Assembly (NCBI RefSeq): GCF_020075495.1
Contig: NZ_JABYQT010000002.1
Span: 186,001-250,000, forward strand
Source of the DNA: Vreelandella aquamarina
GTDB taxonomy: Bacteria; Pseudomonadota; Gammaproteobacteria; Pseudomonadales; Halomonadaceae
Length of the DNA: 64,000 nucleotides
Direction of reading: 5' to 3'
Shown here: piece after piece, positions 8,337-16,955 of the stretch
Numbering within the stretch: the first letter of the stretch is position 1
How the letters are laid out: each line of letters starts with the position of its first letter
Translations under genes and position numbers: made by a program
Notes under the pieces: model-generated
The model's database searches: none
What the model saw: only the letters and a program-made list of their open reading frames with translations
What the model was told of the DNA's origin: nothing

Positions 8337-10493
8337 ATGGCATCAGAGATATCGGGTTATCGTTTGGCAGCAGTAATCAGCGGCGCCACCATTGCGCTTT
8401 GTCTTGCACCTGACGCGTTGGCACAGGCAGTAGAGGAGGCTTCGCGACTTGATACCGTCACGGTGGAGGGTAATCGTCTATATGAAATGCTGTCTTCTGA
8501 AGTGACCGGTGGCTATAGCGTTGATGCGGCCACCGTCGGCACCAAGACGCCCGCCTCGCTGCGTGATATTCCCCAATCCGTCAGCGTGGTCACGCGTGAT
8601 GCCATCGAGGATCAGAACTTTACCACGCTGGATCAGCTGGGCCGCAGAACGCCGGGCATGCGCGTGCTCTCCAACGATAACGGTCGCTCGTCCATCTACG
8701 CACGCGGCTACGAGTACGATGAAGTCAGTATCGATGGCCTGCCCGCGCCGATGACCAGTATCACCGGGTCGGTGCCCACCCTGTCGGCGGTAGACCGTGT
8801 CGAGATCATGCGTGGCCCGTCGGGGCTGTTTGACAGCACCAGCGAGATGGGCGGCATCGTCAACCTGGTGCGCAAGCGCCCCACCCGGGATTTCCAAGGG
8901 CACGTGACCGGCAGCCTGGGCAGCGACCAGCAGCGTGCGGGGCAGGTAGATATATCTGGACCCATTGATGCAAATGGACGCATACGCGGTCGCCTGGTCA
9001 TCGATCATACCGAGCACGGTCAATTTGTGGATAATAACGCCAATGACCAGCACGACCTCTACGCGGCCGTGGATATGGATCTCGATGACGCCACCACGTT
9101 GGGGCTTGGCTACCTTCACAATACCAAGAACATCACGGTGAACAACGGCCATCCAGTGGGCAGCCGTGGCGAGCTTCTGTACGGGTCGCGTTCGGATTTC
9201 TACGGCGCCCGCTGGAACGACTTCAATAGCCACTCGAACGACTGGATTGCCGAGCTTACCCACCGCTTTGCCACGGGCGGCTTCGGGCGCCTGGCCGCGC
9301 GTTACTCCAACCGCAACGCCGATTACAACTACGCCTTTGGCGGAAGCACCTTGAATGCTGATGATACGCTGACCGTGGCGGGTACTGGCAGCGTGATCGA
9401 CCAGCAGTCAGTAGCGGTGGACGCAAGCTACAGCCAGCCGTTTTCCGCGTTTGGCAACGTCAGCGAGTTTGTACTGGGCAGCGATTACAAACGCTTCGAT
9501 ACCGACATGGAAGCGGGACGCGCGCGTAGTCTGACCGGCGGGCGCGTCACACGAGACGAGCTGAACGCACTGGCCTTCGTCGATATCCTGGACAGCGCAC
9601 GTACCAGCGGTAGAGGCTACTCGCATGCCAACACCACGCTCGAGGAAACCGGGCTTTATGGCAAGCTGACACTACGCCCGATTCAGCCGCTGGCGCTGAT
9701 TGCCGGTGGGCGGGTCAGCCGTTACGATCTTGACTACGAGGACCTGGCAGCAGGCTCCGAGCAGAGCCGTAGCGGCACAGAGATAACCCCTTATACGGGG
9801 CTTGTGGTCGATCTTGATGACGAACATTCGCTTTATGCCAGCTACTCGCAGGTGTTCAAGCCGCAGACCGAGAGTGATATCAACAACGATCTGCTCTCAC
9901 CGCGGGAAGGTGACCAGTACGAGGTAGGCATCAAGGGCAGCTACCTGGGCGGTGATGTGAACGCGCGTATCAGCGCTTTCCGGCTGTATGACGAGAACCG
10001 GGCGGCGGCGCCGGCAGACCCGGCGGCCAACTATTCCGAGTCCGTGGGCAAGATGCGCATCCAGGGAGCTGAGTTCGAGGTCACCGGAAGCCTTACCGAC
10101 CAGTGGGACATCATTGCCGGCTACACCTATCTGGATACCAAGGTAGAGCGCAGCTCGTCGGATCGCGAAGACGGGCTCTTTCTCCTGATGCCCAACAATA
10201 TCGTCAATCTCTGGACCCAGTACGATTTCGCGGGCGAAATGCTGGGCGGCTTGCGTATCGGGGGCGGCGTGACGGCGATGAGCGATTTCGCCTCAAGTAA
10301 CGGCATCAAGGCGCCCGGCTACGCGGTGGTGGATGCCATGGTGGGCTACGACTTTACTTCCCGGATAAGCGGGCAGCTCAATATCAACAATCTGCTGGAT
10401 CGTGATTACTACAATCGGGTGGGCAGTGATGGAACGTTCAACATGCCGGGTAACCCGGCCAACGTGGTGGCATCGCTACGCTATGATTTCTAA
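8337..10493 (+). CDS. TonB-dependent siderophore receptor
   Basis: Outer membrane receptor of 718 residues for a ferric siderophore. The start ATG at 8337 follows AAGGGG and opens a signal peptide ending near ALAQA; the frame upstream starts with TTG and lacks a site. After cleavage comes a TonB box (DTVTVEG), a plug domain (SLRDIPQSVSVVTRDAIEDQ; VDRVEIMRGPSGLF) and a 22-strand barrel ending in an aromatic residue (SLRYDF). There is no N-terminal secretin/TonB signalling domain, so it is not a FecA-type transducer; control probably runs through the divergent AraC protein and Fur. The gene overlaps the next one by 11 bases. Confidence 0.93.
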   Translation: MASEISGYRLAAVISGATIALCLAPDALAQAVEEASRLDTVTVEGNRLYEMLSSEVTGGYSVDAATVGTKTPASLRDIPQSVSVVTRDAIEDQNFTTLDQLGRRTPGMRVLSNDNGRSSIYARGYEYDEVSIDGLPAPMTSITGSVPTLSAVDRVEIMRGPSGLFDSTSEMGGIVNLVRKRPTRDFQGHVTGSLGSDQQRAGQVDISGPIDANGRIRGRLVIDHTEHGQFVDNNANDQHDLYAAVDMDLDDATTLGLGYLHNTKNITVNNGHPVGSRGELLYGSRSDFYGARWNDFNSHSNDWIAELTHRFATGGFGRLAARYSNRNADYNYAFGGSTLNADDTLTVAGTGSVIDQQSVAVDASYSQPFSAFGNVSEFVLGSDYKRFDTDMEAGRARSLTGGRVTRDELNALAFVDILDSARTSGRGYSHANTTLEETGLYGKLTLRPIQPLALIAGGRVSRYDLDYEDLAAGSEQSRSGTEITPYTGLVVDLDDEHSLYASYSQVFKPQTESDINNDLLSPREGDQYEVGIKGSYLGGDVNARISAFRLYDENRAAAPADPAANYSESVGKMRIQGAEFEVTGSLTDQWDIIAGYTYLDTKVERSSSDREDGLFLLMPNNIVNLWTQYDFAGEMLGGLRIGGGVTAMSDFASSNGIKAPGYAVVDAMVGYDFTSRISGQLNINNLLDRDYYNRVGSDGTFNMPGNPANVVASLRYDF

Positions 10494-11439
10494 GGGTTTA
10501 TTCAAGCGCCACGGGAAACCGTGGCGCAACTGGTTTTCATCAGCAGGTGGCCTGCCATGGCTGCCTTTTCTGCTTTGCTGGTGCCCGGCCATGGCCTACA
10601 GCGCGTCGCCTGGCGACGTTACGCTGCCGGGCACTGCCCAGTTTCTGCTCACTGCTTCTGAACCGGAGCGCGAGTATCTGATTCAGGTGTCGGTACCCGA
10701 TGCGCCGCCGCCGGATGCGGGCTACCCGGTCCTCTACCTGCTTGATGGTAACGCGCGCCTGCCGCTGCTACAGGCAGCGCGCGATACGCTGACGCGCCAG
10801 GGGCCTGACGGCATGGGCAATCCACTGCTCATCGTGGCGATTGGCTACCCGGATACCGAGCGTTTTAGCCGAGAGCGGCGCAGCGAGGACTTTACTCCCG
10901 ACATCTCGGCGGATGGCGACCACTCCCGGGGTGCCTTTGGCGGCGCGGAGCGCTTTCTTGAATTTATCCAGACGCATCTGAAGCCTGTCATCGAGCAGCG
11001 CTTTGCGGTGGATTCAGACCAGGAGGCGATTCTTGGCCACTCCTACGGCGGCTTGTTCGTCCTTCACGCGCTGCTCACCCGGCCTTCAAGCTTCGATACC
11101 TATATCGCCATCAGCCCCTCGCTCTGGTGGTATGGTGACAAGCCGCTCGATAGGCTCGCCAGCCGCTACGCGGTATCATCTGCGCTGCCCGACGCCCGGC
11201 TGATGCTCGGGGTGGGGGAAGACGAGCAGCCAGGCCATGATCAGCCGGATACGAGCGAACGCGTCAGCCGTCAGCGCGCGCGCGCCATGGTCGATAACAC
11301 TCGGGCGTTCGCTGAATGGTTCGGTGCCCGGCAAGACGCCAGCGTAAGCCTGACGGTATTTCCCGGCGAGAACCACGGCAGCGTGATGTGGCCGGCCACG
11401 CGCCAGGCGCTTGAGTTCTTGAACGAACCTTCGCAGTGA
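10483..11439 (+). CDS. Exported alpha/beta hydrolase, siderophore-esterase-like (esterase D / IroE family)
   Basis: Hydrolase of 318 residues of the PF00756-type family. The start at 10483 lies inside the receptor's last codons, giving an 11-base overlap and probable co-translation. An N-terminal hydrophobic segment (LPWLPFLLCWCPAMAYSAS) looks like a signal sequence or anchor, which places it in the periplasm. The nucleophile is in GHSYGG, with a later acid and the histidine in FPGENHGS. Relatives such as IroE/Fes cleave the ester backbone of tri-catecholate siderophores. The coupling to the receptor supports processing of an imported ester siderophore, but the substrate is inferred. Confidence 0.85.
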   Translation: MISKGLFKRHGKPWRNWFSSAGGLPWLPFLLCWCPAMAYSASPGDVTLPGTAQFLLTASEPEREYLIQVSVPDAPPPDAGYPVLYLLDGNARLPLLQAARDTLTRQGPDGMGNPLLIVAIGYPDTERFSRERRSEDFTPDISADGDHSRGAFGGAERFLEFIQTHLKPVIEQRFAVDSDQEAILGHSYGGLFVLHALLTRPSSFDTYIAISPSLWWYGDKPLDRLASRYAVSSALPDARLMLGVGEDEQPGHDQPDTSERVSRQRARAMVDNTRAFAEWFGARQDASVSLTVFPGENHGSVMWPATRQALEFLNEPSQ

Positions 11440-11451
11440 GTCGTACCGCGT

Positions 11452-12657
11452 GTGCGGCTGCCCCGTCAAATCATCTCGGGTTTAACAGGCCCAGCAGGAG
11501 AGCGCTTGCGTAGCGGATTACTTGTCTTGATAGTGGCAGTGGTACTGGCAGGCGGGTTGTCGGCCCTGGCGTCAACGGACACCTACGCGCCGCGCCTGAT
11601 GCGCCTGGAAACCCGCCAGGCGCTGCCCGCGATCGAGACATCTCTTGCTCAGGAGTCCGCTGCCCTCAATGGCGTGTTTCTCGCCTATGCCGAGGATCAG
11701 CCGCTATGGATGAGTGCGCACCTGGCCATTCTGCGCTACGGCGACATCGCCCGCGCGGCGCTGCTTGAGTACGCCGCGCTGCCTGAATTCCAGCAGGTGC
11801 TGGTGCGCTTTGGCCCTGATGCGGTGTTGCCGATCAGCTACTTTCGTGCCCACGACGTCGCCACACTTCGCGCCCAGCACTGGGTAGGCGAGCGCTACCA
11901 GCAGCTGAGTCGCTGGTGGAGCGAGGAGGGCGAACAGGTGCAAGGCGAAGTCGAGTGGACACCGCACCTTCGTGGGCAGATGGGCATTGCCTTGCTCGAT
12001 GCCGAAGGGCACGCCTTGCTTAACCAATTCGTGGTGGATGCCGAAGGCAAGGTGCACTGGCTGCAGGGCGAGCGTGTCGTGGCGGGTATCAGTGATTTCT
12101 TCACCAGCGGCTTGCGTGACCTTGAGAACCAGTGGCGCCGCGATGAAGCGATCAACGCAAGCGACATCGGCTGGGCCGGGGTGGACCTTCTGCTGATGGC
12201 CAGTACGGTCAAGGTGCTTCGCGCAGGGCGCGTTGCACGTGGCGCCCGGGCAGGCAGTGTGGAAGCCCAGGGCGCACGGGCAGGCATGCGCCAGGGAATC
12301 GCCGCGGGCACTGCGCGCTTTGCCAGCCTGCCGCGCATGGCCAAGATAGCCGCCGTGGCTACCACCGCCTATGTGGTGGCCCGCCATCCCTCGCTGATCA
12401 GTGCATTAGGTGCCAATGCAGCAAGATGGCTGGGCCTGCCGGTATGGCTTGGGCAGTTTGTGATCTGGTTGATTGTGCTGGTCCCGCTGCTGGCCGTGCT
12501 GCGGCTGCTCTGGCGCTGGCTGGTCGTACCTGTGCTATGGCTAGTTACGCCCTTGTTTCGACGTTTATTCAAAGCGGCGTCTTGCTCGCCTCGCCGGGAA
12601 TTTCCCGCACCAAGCGCGGCATCAAGAAGCCCGGTAGATGATCGCGAAGGCGGGTAA
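11452..12657 (+). CDS. Hypothetical multi-helix membrane protein
   Basis: I do not recognise this 401-residue protein. It starts with GTG 12 bases after the esterase stop. Visible parts are an N-terminal membrane helix (about residues 20-40), a soluble domain of about 190 residues rich in Trp and Glu, a Gly/Ala/Arg-rich linker (RVARGARAGSVEAQGARAG), and a strongly hydrophobic C-terminal block (about 300-370) with two or three helices. The last 30 or so residues (SCSPRREFPAPSAAS) are low in complexity and lie antisense to the 3' end of epmB, which suggests an ancestral stop was lost. Position suggests co-transcription with the siderophore genes, but nothing ties it to iron. Confidence 0.65.
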   Translation: MRLPRQIISGLTGPAGERLRSGLLVLIVAVVLAGGLSALASTDTYAPRLMRLETRQALPAIETSLAQESAALNGVFLAYAEDQPLWMSAHLAILRYGDIARAALLEYAALPEFQQVLVRFGPDAVLPISYFRAHDVATLRAQHWVGERYQQLSRWWSEEGEQVQGEVEWTPHLRGQMGIALLDAEGHALLNQFVVDAEGKVHWLQGERVVAGISDFFTSGLRDLENQWRRDEAINASDIGWAGVDLLLMASTVKVLRAGRVARGARAGSVEAQGARAGMRQGIAAGTARFASLPRMAKIAAVATTAYVVARHPSLISALGANAARWLGLPVWLGQFVIWLIVLVPLLAVLRLLWRWLVVPVLWLVTPLFRRLFKAASCSPRREFPAPSAASRSPVDDREGG

Positions 12658-13588
12658 CCAGCGTGCGCGCCTCCTCATCGGGCACATCAAAATGCGCCGC
12701 GCCCTGGACCGGGTCGAGCACATGCAGGTAGTAGGGCAGTACGCCAGCCTCGAACAGGCGTTCGGAAAGTACGGCCAGGGTAGTCACATCATCGTTGACG
12801 CCGCGCAGCAGCACGCTCTGGTTCAGCAGCGTCACCCCCACGGCCTTGAGTCGGGCGCAGGCATCGACTACCGCCTGATCGATCTCGTTGGCGTGATTGA
12901 TATGCAGTACCATCACTTTCTGCAGCCGCGTGTTGCCAAGCCATGCAAGCAGGTCGCTATCCACCCGGTCGGGAATCACCACCGGCAGGCGGGTGTGGAT
13001 GCGCAGGCGCTTGAGGTGCGGGATGCGTTCCAGCTCACCGGCCAGCCAGGCCAGTTGACGGTCGCTTGCCGCCAGCGGGTCACCGCCGGAGAGGATCGCC
13101 TCATGAATACCAGGGTCGTCGCGCAGATAGTCAAGCGCCTCCTGCCACTGGGCACGGGAGGGCGAGTTCTCGCTGTAGGGGAAGTGGCGGCGAAAGCAGT
13201 AGCGGCAGTTCACGGCGCAGGTAGGGCTTGCAATCAGCAGTACCCGGCCTGCGTACTTGTGAATCAGCCCTCGTACAGGACGGTGGTCGGCCTCTTCGAG
13301 CGGGTCGGCCACATAGCCTGCAGGCGCCAGTATCTCATCGCCCAGTGGCAGTACCTGACGCAAGAGCGGGTCATCCGGCGCGTTGTGGGCCATGCGTTTG
13401 AAATAGGCTTCCGGGACGCGCACCTCGAACAACGCATGTCCGGTTCGCGCGCCTTCAAGCCACGTGTCATCGAGTCCCAGATACTGGCACAGTACCCTGG
13501 GGTCACGAATGGCGTGGGAAAGCTGGTGCTGCCATGAAGGGCGTGATACCTCGCTGGCTTGCTCGAGACGGTCCGAGGCAACGATCAT
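12569..13588 (-). CDS. epmB: EF-P beta-lysylation protein EpmB (lysine 2,3-aminomutase family)
   Basis: Radical SAM enzyme of 339 residues that converts (S)-alpha-lysine to (R)-beta-lysine for attachment to elongation factor P. The SAM-cluster motif is CAVNCRYC, followed by the aminomutase signature ILSGGDPL and a PLP-type C-terminal part (YYLHVLDPVQGAAHF). The start at 13588 (MIVASDRLEQ) follows AGGAG; an upstream extension to 13669 has no support. It is divergent from efp, as in E. coli, and epmA lies just beyond, so the full pathway is here. Its 3' end overlaps the convergent membrane-protein gene by 89 bases. Confidence 0.95.
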   Translation of the reverse strand: MIVASDRLEQASEVSRPSWQHQLSHAIRDPRVLCQYLGLDDTWLEGARTGHALFEVRVPEAYFKRMAHNAPDDPLLRQVLPLGDEILAPAGYVADPLEEADHRPVRGLIHKYAGRVLLIASPTCAVNCRYCFRRHFPYSENSPSRAQWQEALDYLRDDPGIHEAILSGGDPLAASDRQLAWLAGELERIPHLKRLRIHTRLPVVIPDRVDSDLLAWLGNTRLQKVMVLHINHANEIDQAVVDACARLKAVGVTLLNQSVLLRGVNDDVTTLAVLSERLFEAGVLPYYLHVLDPVQGAAHFDVPDEEARTLVTRLRDHLPGFLMPRLVREIPGEASKTPL

Positions 13589-13742
13589 AATGTTCTCCTG
13601 CAAAAAAGCCCTCCTTCGGGTTATCATGCGCGCACTTATTGAGCGATGCGATGGGCCGAGGTGTTGCACCCGCGAAAGCCCCGAAGGCCTTCACCCATCG
13701 GCGACAGTAATCGATAACTGACATGGATCATTGAGAGGCAAC

Positions 13743-14309
13743 ATGGCTAACTATTCTACCAACGAATTCAAGGGCGGTCTGAAAGTAATGCTCGACGGCG
13801 ACCCCTGTTCGATCGTCGAAAACGAGCTGGTCAAGCCAGGCAAGGGCCAGGCGTTCAACCGTGTGAAACTTCGCAACCTGATGACCGGACGTGTCGGTGA
13901 GCGCACCTTCAAGTCCGGTGACTCGCTGGAAGGCGCCGACGTCATGGACCTGGAGATGGAGTATCTCTATACCGACGGTGACATGTGGCACTTCATGAAG
14001 ACCGACGGCTCCTTCGAGCAGTACGCGGTCGAGAAGAAAGCCCTTGGCGAGACGGAAAAATGGCTCAAGGAACAGGTGCCGTATACCCTGACCCTGTGGA
14101 ACGACAAGGCGATCTCCGTGACCCCGCCCAACTTCATCGAACTGGAAGTGGTGGAAACCGACCCGGGCCTGAAAGGCGATACCGCTCAGGGCGGCTCCAA
14201 GCCCGCCACGCTTTCATCGGGTGCGGTGGTGCGTGTGCCCTTGTTCATCAATCAGGGCGAAGTGTTGAAAATCGATACCCGCTCCGGCGAGTACGTGTCC
14301 CGCGCCTGA
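13743..14309 (+). CDS. efp: Elongation factor P
   Basis: EF-P, 188 residues, rescues ribosomes stalled at polyproline. The start is [12 protein letters not shown], preceded by GAGAGG. The modification site is intact: in KPGKGQAF the second lysine is K34, the residue that receives beta-lysine in E. coli. Three beta-barrel domains of normal length are present. It sits between the two enzymes that modify it, epmB (divergent) and epmA (downstream), with a terminator separating it from epmA. Confidence 0.97.
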   Translation: MANYSTNEFKGGLKVMLDGDPCSIVENELVKPGKGQAFNRVKLRNLMTGRVGERTFKSGDSLEGADVMDLEMEYLYTDGDMWHFMKTDGSFEQYAVEKKALGETEKWLKEQVPYTLTLWNDKAISVTPPNFIELEVVETDPGLKGDTAQGGSKPATLSSGAVVRVPLFINQGEVLKIDTRSGEYVSRA

Positions 14310-14378
14310 TTGCCACCGATGAATGGGTGCGTGGTCTTATGTCGACTACGCACTCAGTGACGGGTGTACTACCTTATT

Positions 14379-14405
14379 GCCACGCATTTGCGTGGCTTTT
14401 ATTTT
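14379..14405 (+). terminator. Rho-independent terminator after efp
   Basis: GCCACGC and GCGTGGC form a 7-bp stem around an ATTT loop and are followed by TTTTATTTTG. The hairpin lies between efp and epmA, so epmA probably depends on readthrough or its own promoter; efp would be made in excess of its ligase. Confidence 0.8.
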
Positions 14406-14420
14406 GTCCAAGGAGCGGTG

Positions 14421-15401
14421 ATGGCCATTGAGTGGCGACCCAAGGCAGACATGGCAACGCTGCGCGAGCGCGCCCGCCTGCTTGCCAGCGTGCGGGCGTT
14501 TTTCGCCGCACGTGATGTGATGGAAGTAGAAACCCCGGTGCTGGGGCAGGGCGGCAGCACCGATGTGCATCTGGTCTCGCTTGCCACTCAGGCCCGTACC
14601 GACAAGGGGCAGCGTCGGCTATGGCTGCAGACCTCGCCGGAGTTTCACATGAAGCGACTGCTGGCGGCGGGCAGCGGGCCTATCTTCCAGCTTGCTCGAA
14701 GCTTTCGTGATGGTGAAGTGGGGTCGCGTCACAATATCGAGTTCACCATGCTCGAGTGGTACCGGCCAGGCTTCACACTGGCCGAGTTGATCGATGAAAC
14801 GACCGCTCTGGTGGCAACGCTTATACCGTCACCTGCAAGGCAGGTCGTCACCTACCGCTACCGGGAGCTGTTCCACACCCATCTGGCGATGGACCCCTTT
14901 ACCCTGTCGCTTGAGAAACTGCGCGGACTAGCGGCCGAGCGCGGCCAGATGGCCGCCGGCGCGCTCGACAAGGAGAGCCGCGACACCTGTCTGGATCTAT
15001 TGATGAGCATGGTGATCGAGCCTACCCTTGGCCGGGGCGAGCTGAGCGTGGTGATGGATTATCCTGCCAGCCAGGCGGCACTGGCGCGCCGGCACCAGGA
15101 CAGCGACGGCGAATGGGTAGCCTCACGCTTCGAGCTATACCTGGAAGGTGTGGAACTTGCCAACGGCTACCATGAGCTGACCGATGCTGTAGAGCAGCGT
15201 GCACGCTTCGAGCAGGATAACCTCGAGCGCCGCCGGCTGGGGCTTGTGGAAGTGGATATCGACGAGCGCCTGTTGGCCGCGCTCGAATTCGGCATGCCGG
15301 AAGGGGCGGGGGTAGCGCTGGGCATCGACCGGCTGATCCAGCAGGCGCTGGGAAAGGCGCGCCTGGAAGACGTGCTGGCGTTTGCCACGCCGGACTGCTG
15401 A
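14421..15401 (+). CDS. epmA: EF-P--(R)-beta-lysine ligase EpmA (GenX/PoxA)
   Basis: Truncated class II lysyl-tRNA-synthetase paralogue of 326 residues, lacking the N-terminal anticodon-binding domain, that activates beta-lysine and joins it to K34 of EF-P. Class II motif 2 reads RSFRDGEVGSRHNIEFTMLE and motif 3 reads GVALGIDRLIQ. The start at 14421 has AGGAG seven bases upstream. The 3' end is 6 bases from the convergent efflux gene. Membership of the epmB/efp/epmA locus makes the assignment secure. Confidence 0.95.
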   Translation: MAIEWRPKADMATLRERARLLASVRAFFAARDVMEVETPVLGQGGSTDVHLVSLATQARTDKGQRRLWLQTSPEFHMKRLLAAGSGPIFQLARSFRDGEVGSRHNIEFTMLEWYRPGFTLAELIDETTALVATLIPSPARQVVTYRYRELFHTHLAMDPFTLSLEKLRGLAAERGQMAAGALDKESRDTCLDLLMSMVIEPTLGRGELSVVMDYPASQAALARRHQDSDGEWVASRFELYLEGVELANGYHELTDAVEQRARFEQDNLERRRLGLVEVDIDERLLAALEFGMPEGAGVALGIDRLIQQALGKARLEDVLAFATPDC

Positions 15402-15407
15402 AGCCCC

Positions 15408-16955
15408 TCAGGCATTCAGGCGCTTGAGCAGAAAGACCAGCGGCACCGTGACGATGTAGATCAGCCCCAGCCAGGTAAAGATATCATTGAAGGCAAGGAC
15501 CTGGGCCTGCTGGGCCACTCTCTGAGCCAGTAGGCCCACAGCGGCGTGGTAGGCATCCGGCACCGTGCCGCTGAGCATGGCTTCGTACCGGGCGATCTCG
15601 GAAACGACCACCTCGCGGCCAGTGTCGATGGCCGGGATCAGCTGGTTCCAGTGAAAGTCCTCGCGAATATCGCGCACTGTATCAAGAAGCGCCAGTCCCA
15701 TGGCGCCGCCCAGGTTACGCATCACGTTGAACAGCCCGCTGGCGTTACCCACTTCGCTTTGCGGCAGGGTGCCGAGTGCGATGCGCGAGGCGGGGATGAT
15801 GCACATGATCAGCCCCACGCCGCGCACGATCTGCGGCACGCAGAACTGCCAGAAGCCGGACTGCACGGTGAGATTGGCGTTCATCATGGTGCCCGCACCG
15901 ACCAGCAAAAAGCCGAAGAACAGCAGCAAGCGCAGGTCCAGATGGTTGGTGGCCTTGCCCACCAGCGGTGCGCAAAAGAACATCGTCAGGCCCGTCACGA
16001 ACATCACCTGGCCGATCTGAAGGCTCGAATACCCCCGCACGTAGCCAAAGAACAGCGGCATGATGTAGACCAGCCCGTAAAGCGCGATGCCGATGATGAA
16101 TCCCATCCCGGCGCCGATGGCGAAGTTGCGGTTGGCGAAAGCGCGCAGGTCGACGATGGGATGGTCGCTTCTCAGGGTACGAACGAAAAACCAGACACCG
16201 GTCGCCAGGCAAAGGAGGCTGAACAGCACGATCTCGCGGCTGGCGAACCAGTCCTCTCCCGGGCCTTCCTCGAGCACGAACTCGAGCGAACCGAGAAACA
16301 GCGCAATCAGCGCAAGTCCCAGCACGTCCAGCCTGCGCGCGAGCGTCCGATCACCCTTGTCGATGTCCAGAAAGTTCCAGGCCGCCCAGCACACCAGAAT
16401 GCCGGGAATCACGTTGGCCAGAAACAGCCAGTGCCAGCTCTGGGTTTCGGTGATGTAGCCGCCCACCGTCGGGCCGACCGATGGCGCCATGGTGACCACC
16501 ATGCCGATCACCGCCTGCACGCTGCCCATCACCCGACGCGGAAAGATCGAGAAGCTGATCGCCTGGGTGATCGGAATCATCGCCCCGCCCATGAAGCCCT
16601 GAATGGCGCGCAGCACGATGAGCTGCTCGATGGAACCCGCCAGCGCGCAGCCAAGGCTTGCCAATGTGAAGCCGGCGCAGGAGAGCGTGAACGCCACCCG
16701 CGTCGAGAGAATGCGCATCAGCATCCCGGACAGCGGGATCATCACGATCTCGGCAATCAGGTAGGAGGTCTGCACCCAGGAAATCTGATCCTCGCTGGCG
16801 GACAGCCCGGACTGGATCTCGTTGAGCGAGCTTGCCACGATCTGGATATCCAGAATCGCCATGAACATGCCGAACACCGCGGCGATAAAACCAATGCGTT
16901 GGGGCCAGGGCGGCATCTCGCTGGGGCCTATGGCGGGGGCGGCGGCTCCGCTCAT
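15408..16955 (-). CDS. emrB: DHA2-family MFS multidrug transporter (EmrB-like)
   Basis: Proton-driven drug efflux permease of 515 residues with 14 predicted helices. Early helices contain FGMFMAILDIQIVASSLNEI and the conserved loop motifs expected of DHA2 members (RAIQGFMGGAMIPI; APSVGPTVGGYI). The start overlaps the stop of the upstream membrane-fusion gene (ATGA), so the two form one operon. With an EmrA-like partner and a TolC-type channel it would span the envelope; no outer membrane channel is encoded here. The substrate is unknown. Confidence 0.92.
   Translation of the reverse strand: MSGAAAPAIGPSEMPPWPQRIGFIAAVFGMFMAILDIQIVASSLNEIQSGLSASEDQISWVQTSYLIAEIVMIPLSGMLMRILSTRVAFTLSCAGFTLASLGCALAGSIEQLIVLRAIQGFMGGAMIPITQAISFSIFPRRVMGSVQAVIGMVVTMAPSVGPTVGGYITETQSWHWLFLANVIPGILVCWAAWNFLDIDKGDRTLARRLDVLGLALIALFLGSLEFVLEEGPGEDWFASREIVLFSLLCLATGVWFFVRTLRSDHPIVDLRAFANRNFAIGAGMGFIIGIALYGLVYIMPLFFGYVRGYSSLQIGQVMFVTGLTMFFCAPLVGKATNHLDLRLLLFFGFLLVGAGTMMNANLTVQSGFWQFCVPQIVRGVGLIMCIIPASRIALGTLPQSEVGNASGLFNVMRNLGGAMGLALLDTVRDIREDFHWNQLIPAIDTGREVVVSEIARYEAMLSGTVPDAYHAAVGLLAQRVAQQAQVLAFNDIFTWLGLIYIVTVPLVFLLKRLNA

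Noticed and set aside
13596..13618. Possible leader terminator before epmB (CCC-GAAGGA-GGG then TTTTTT on the minus strand)
   Set aside because: The stem is only three base pairs, too weak to support an attenuator.
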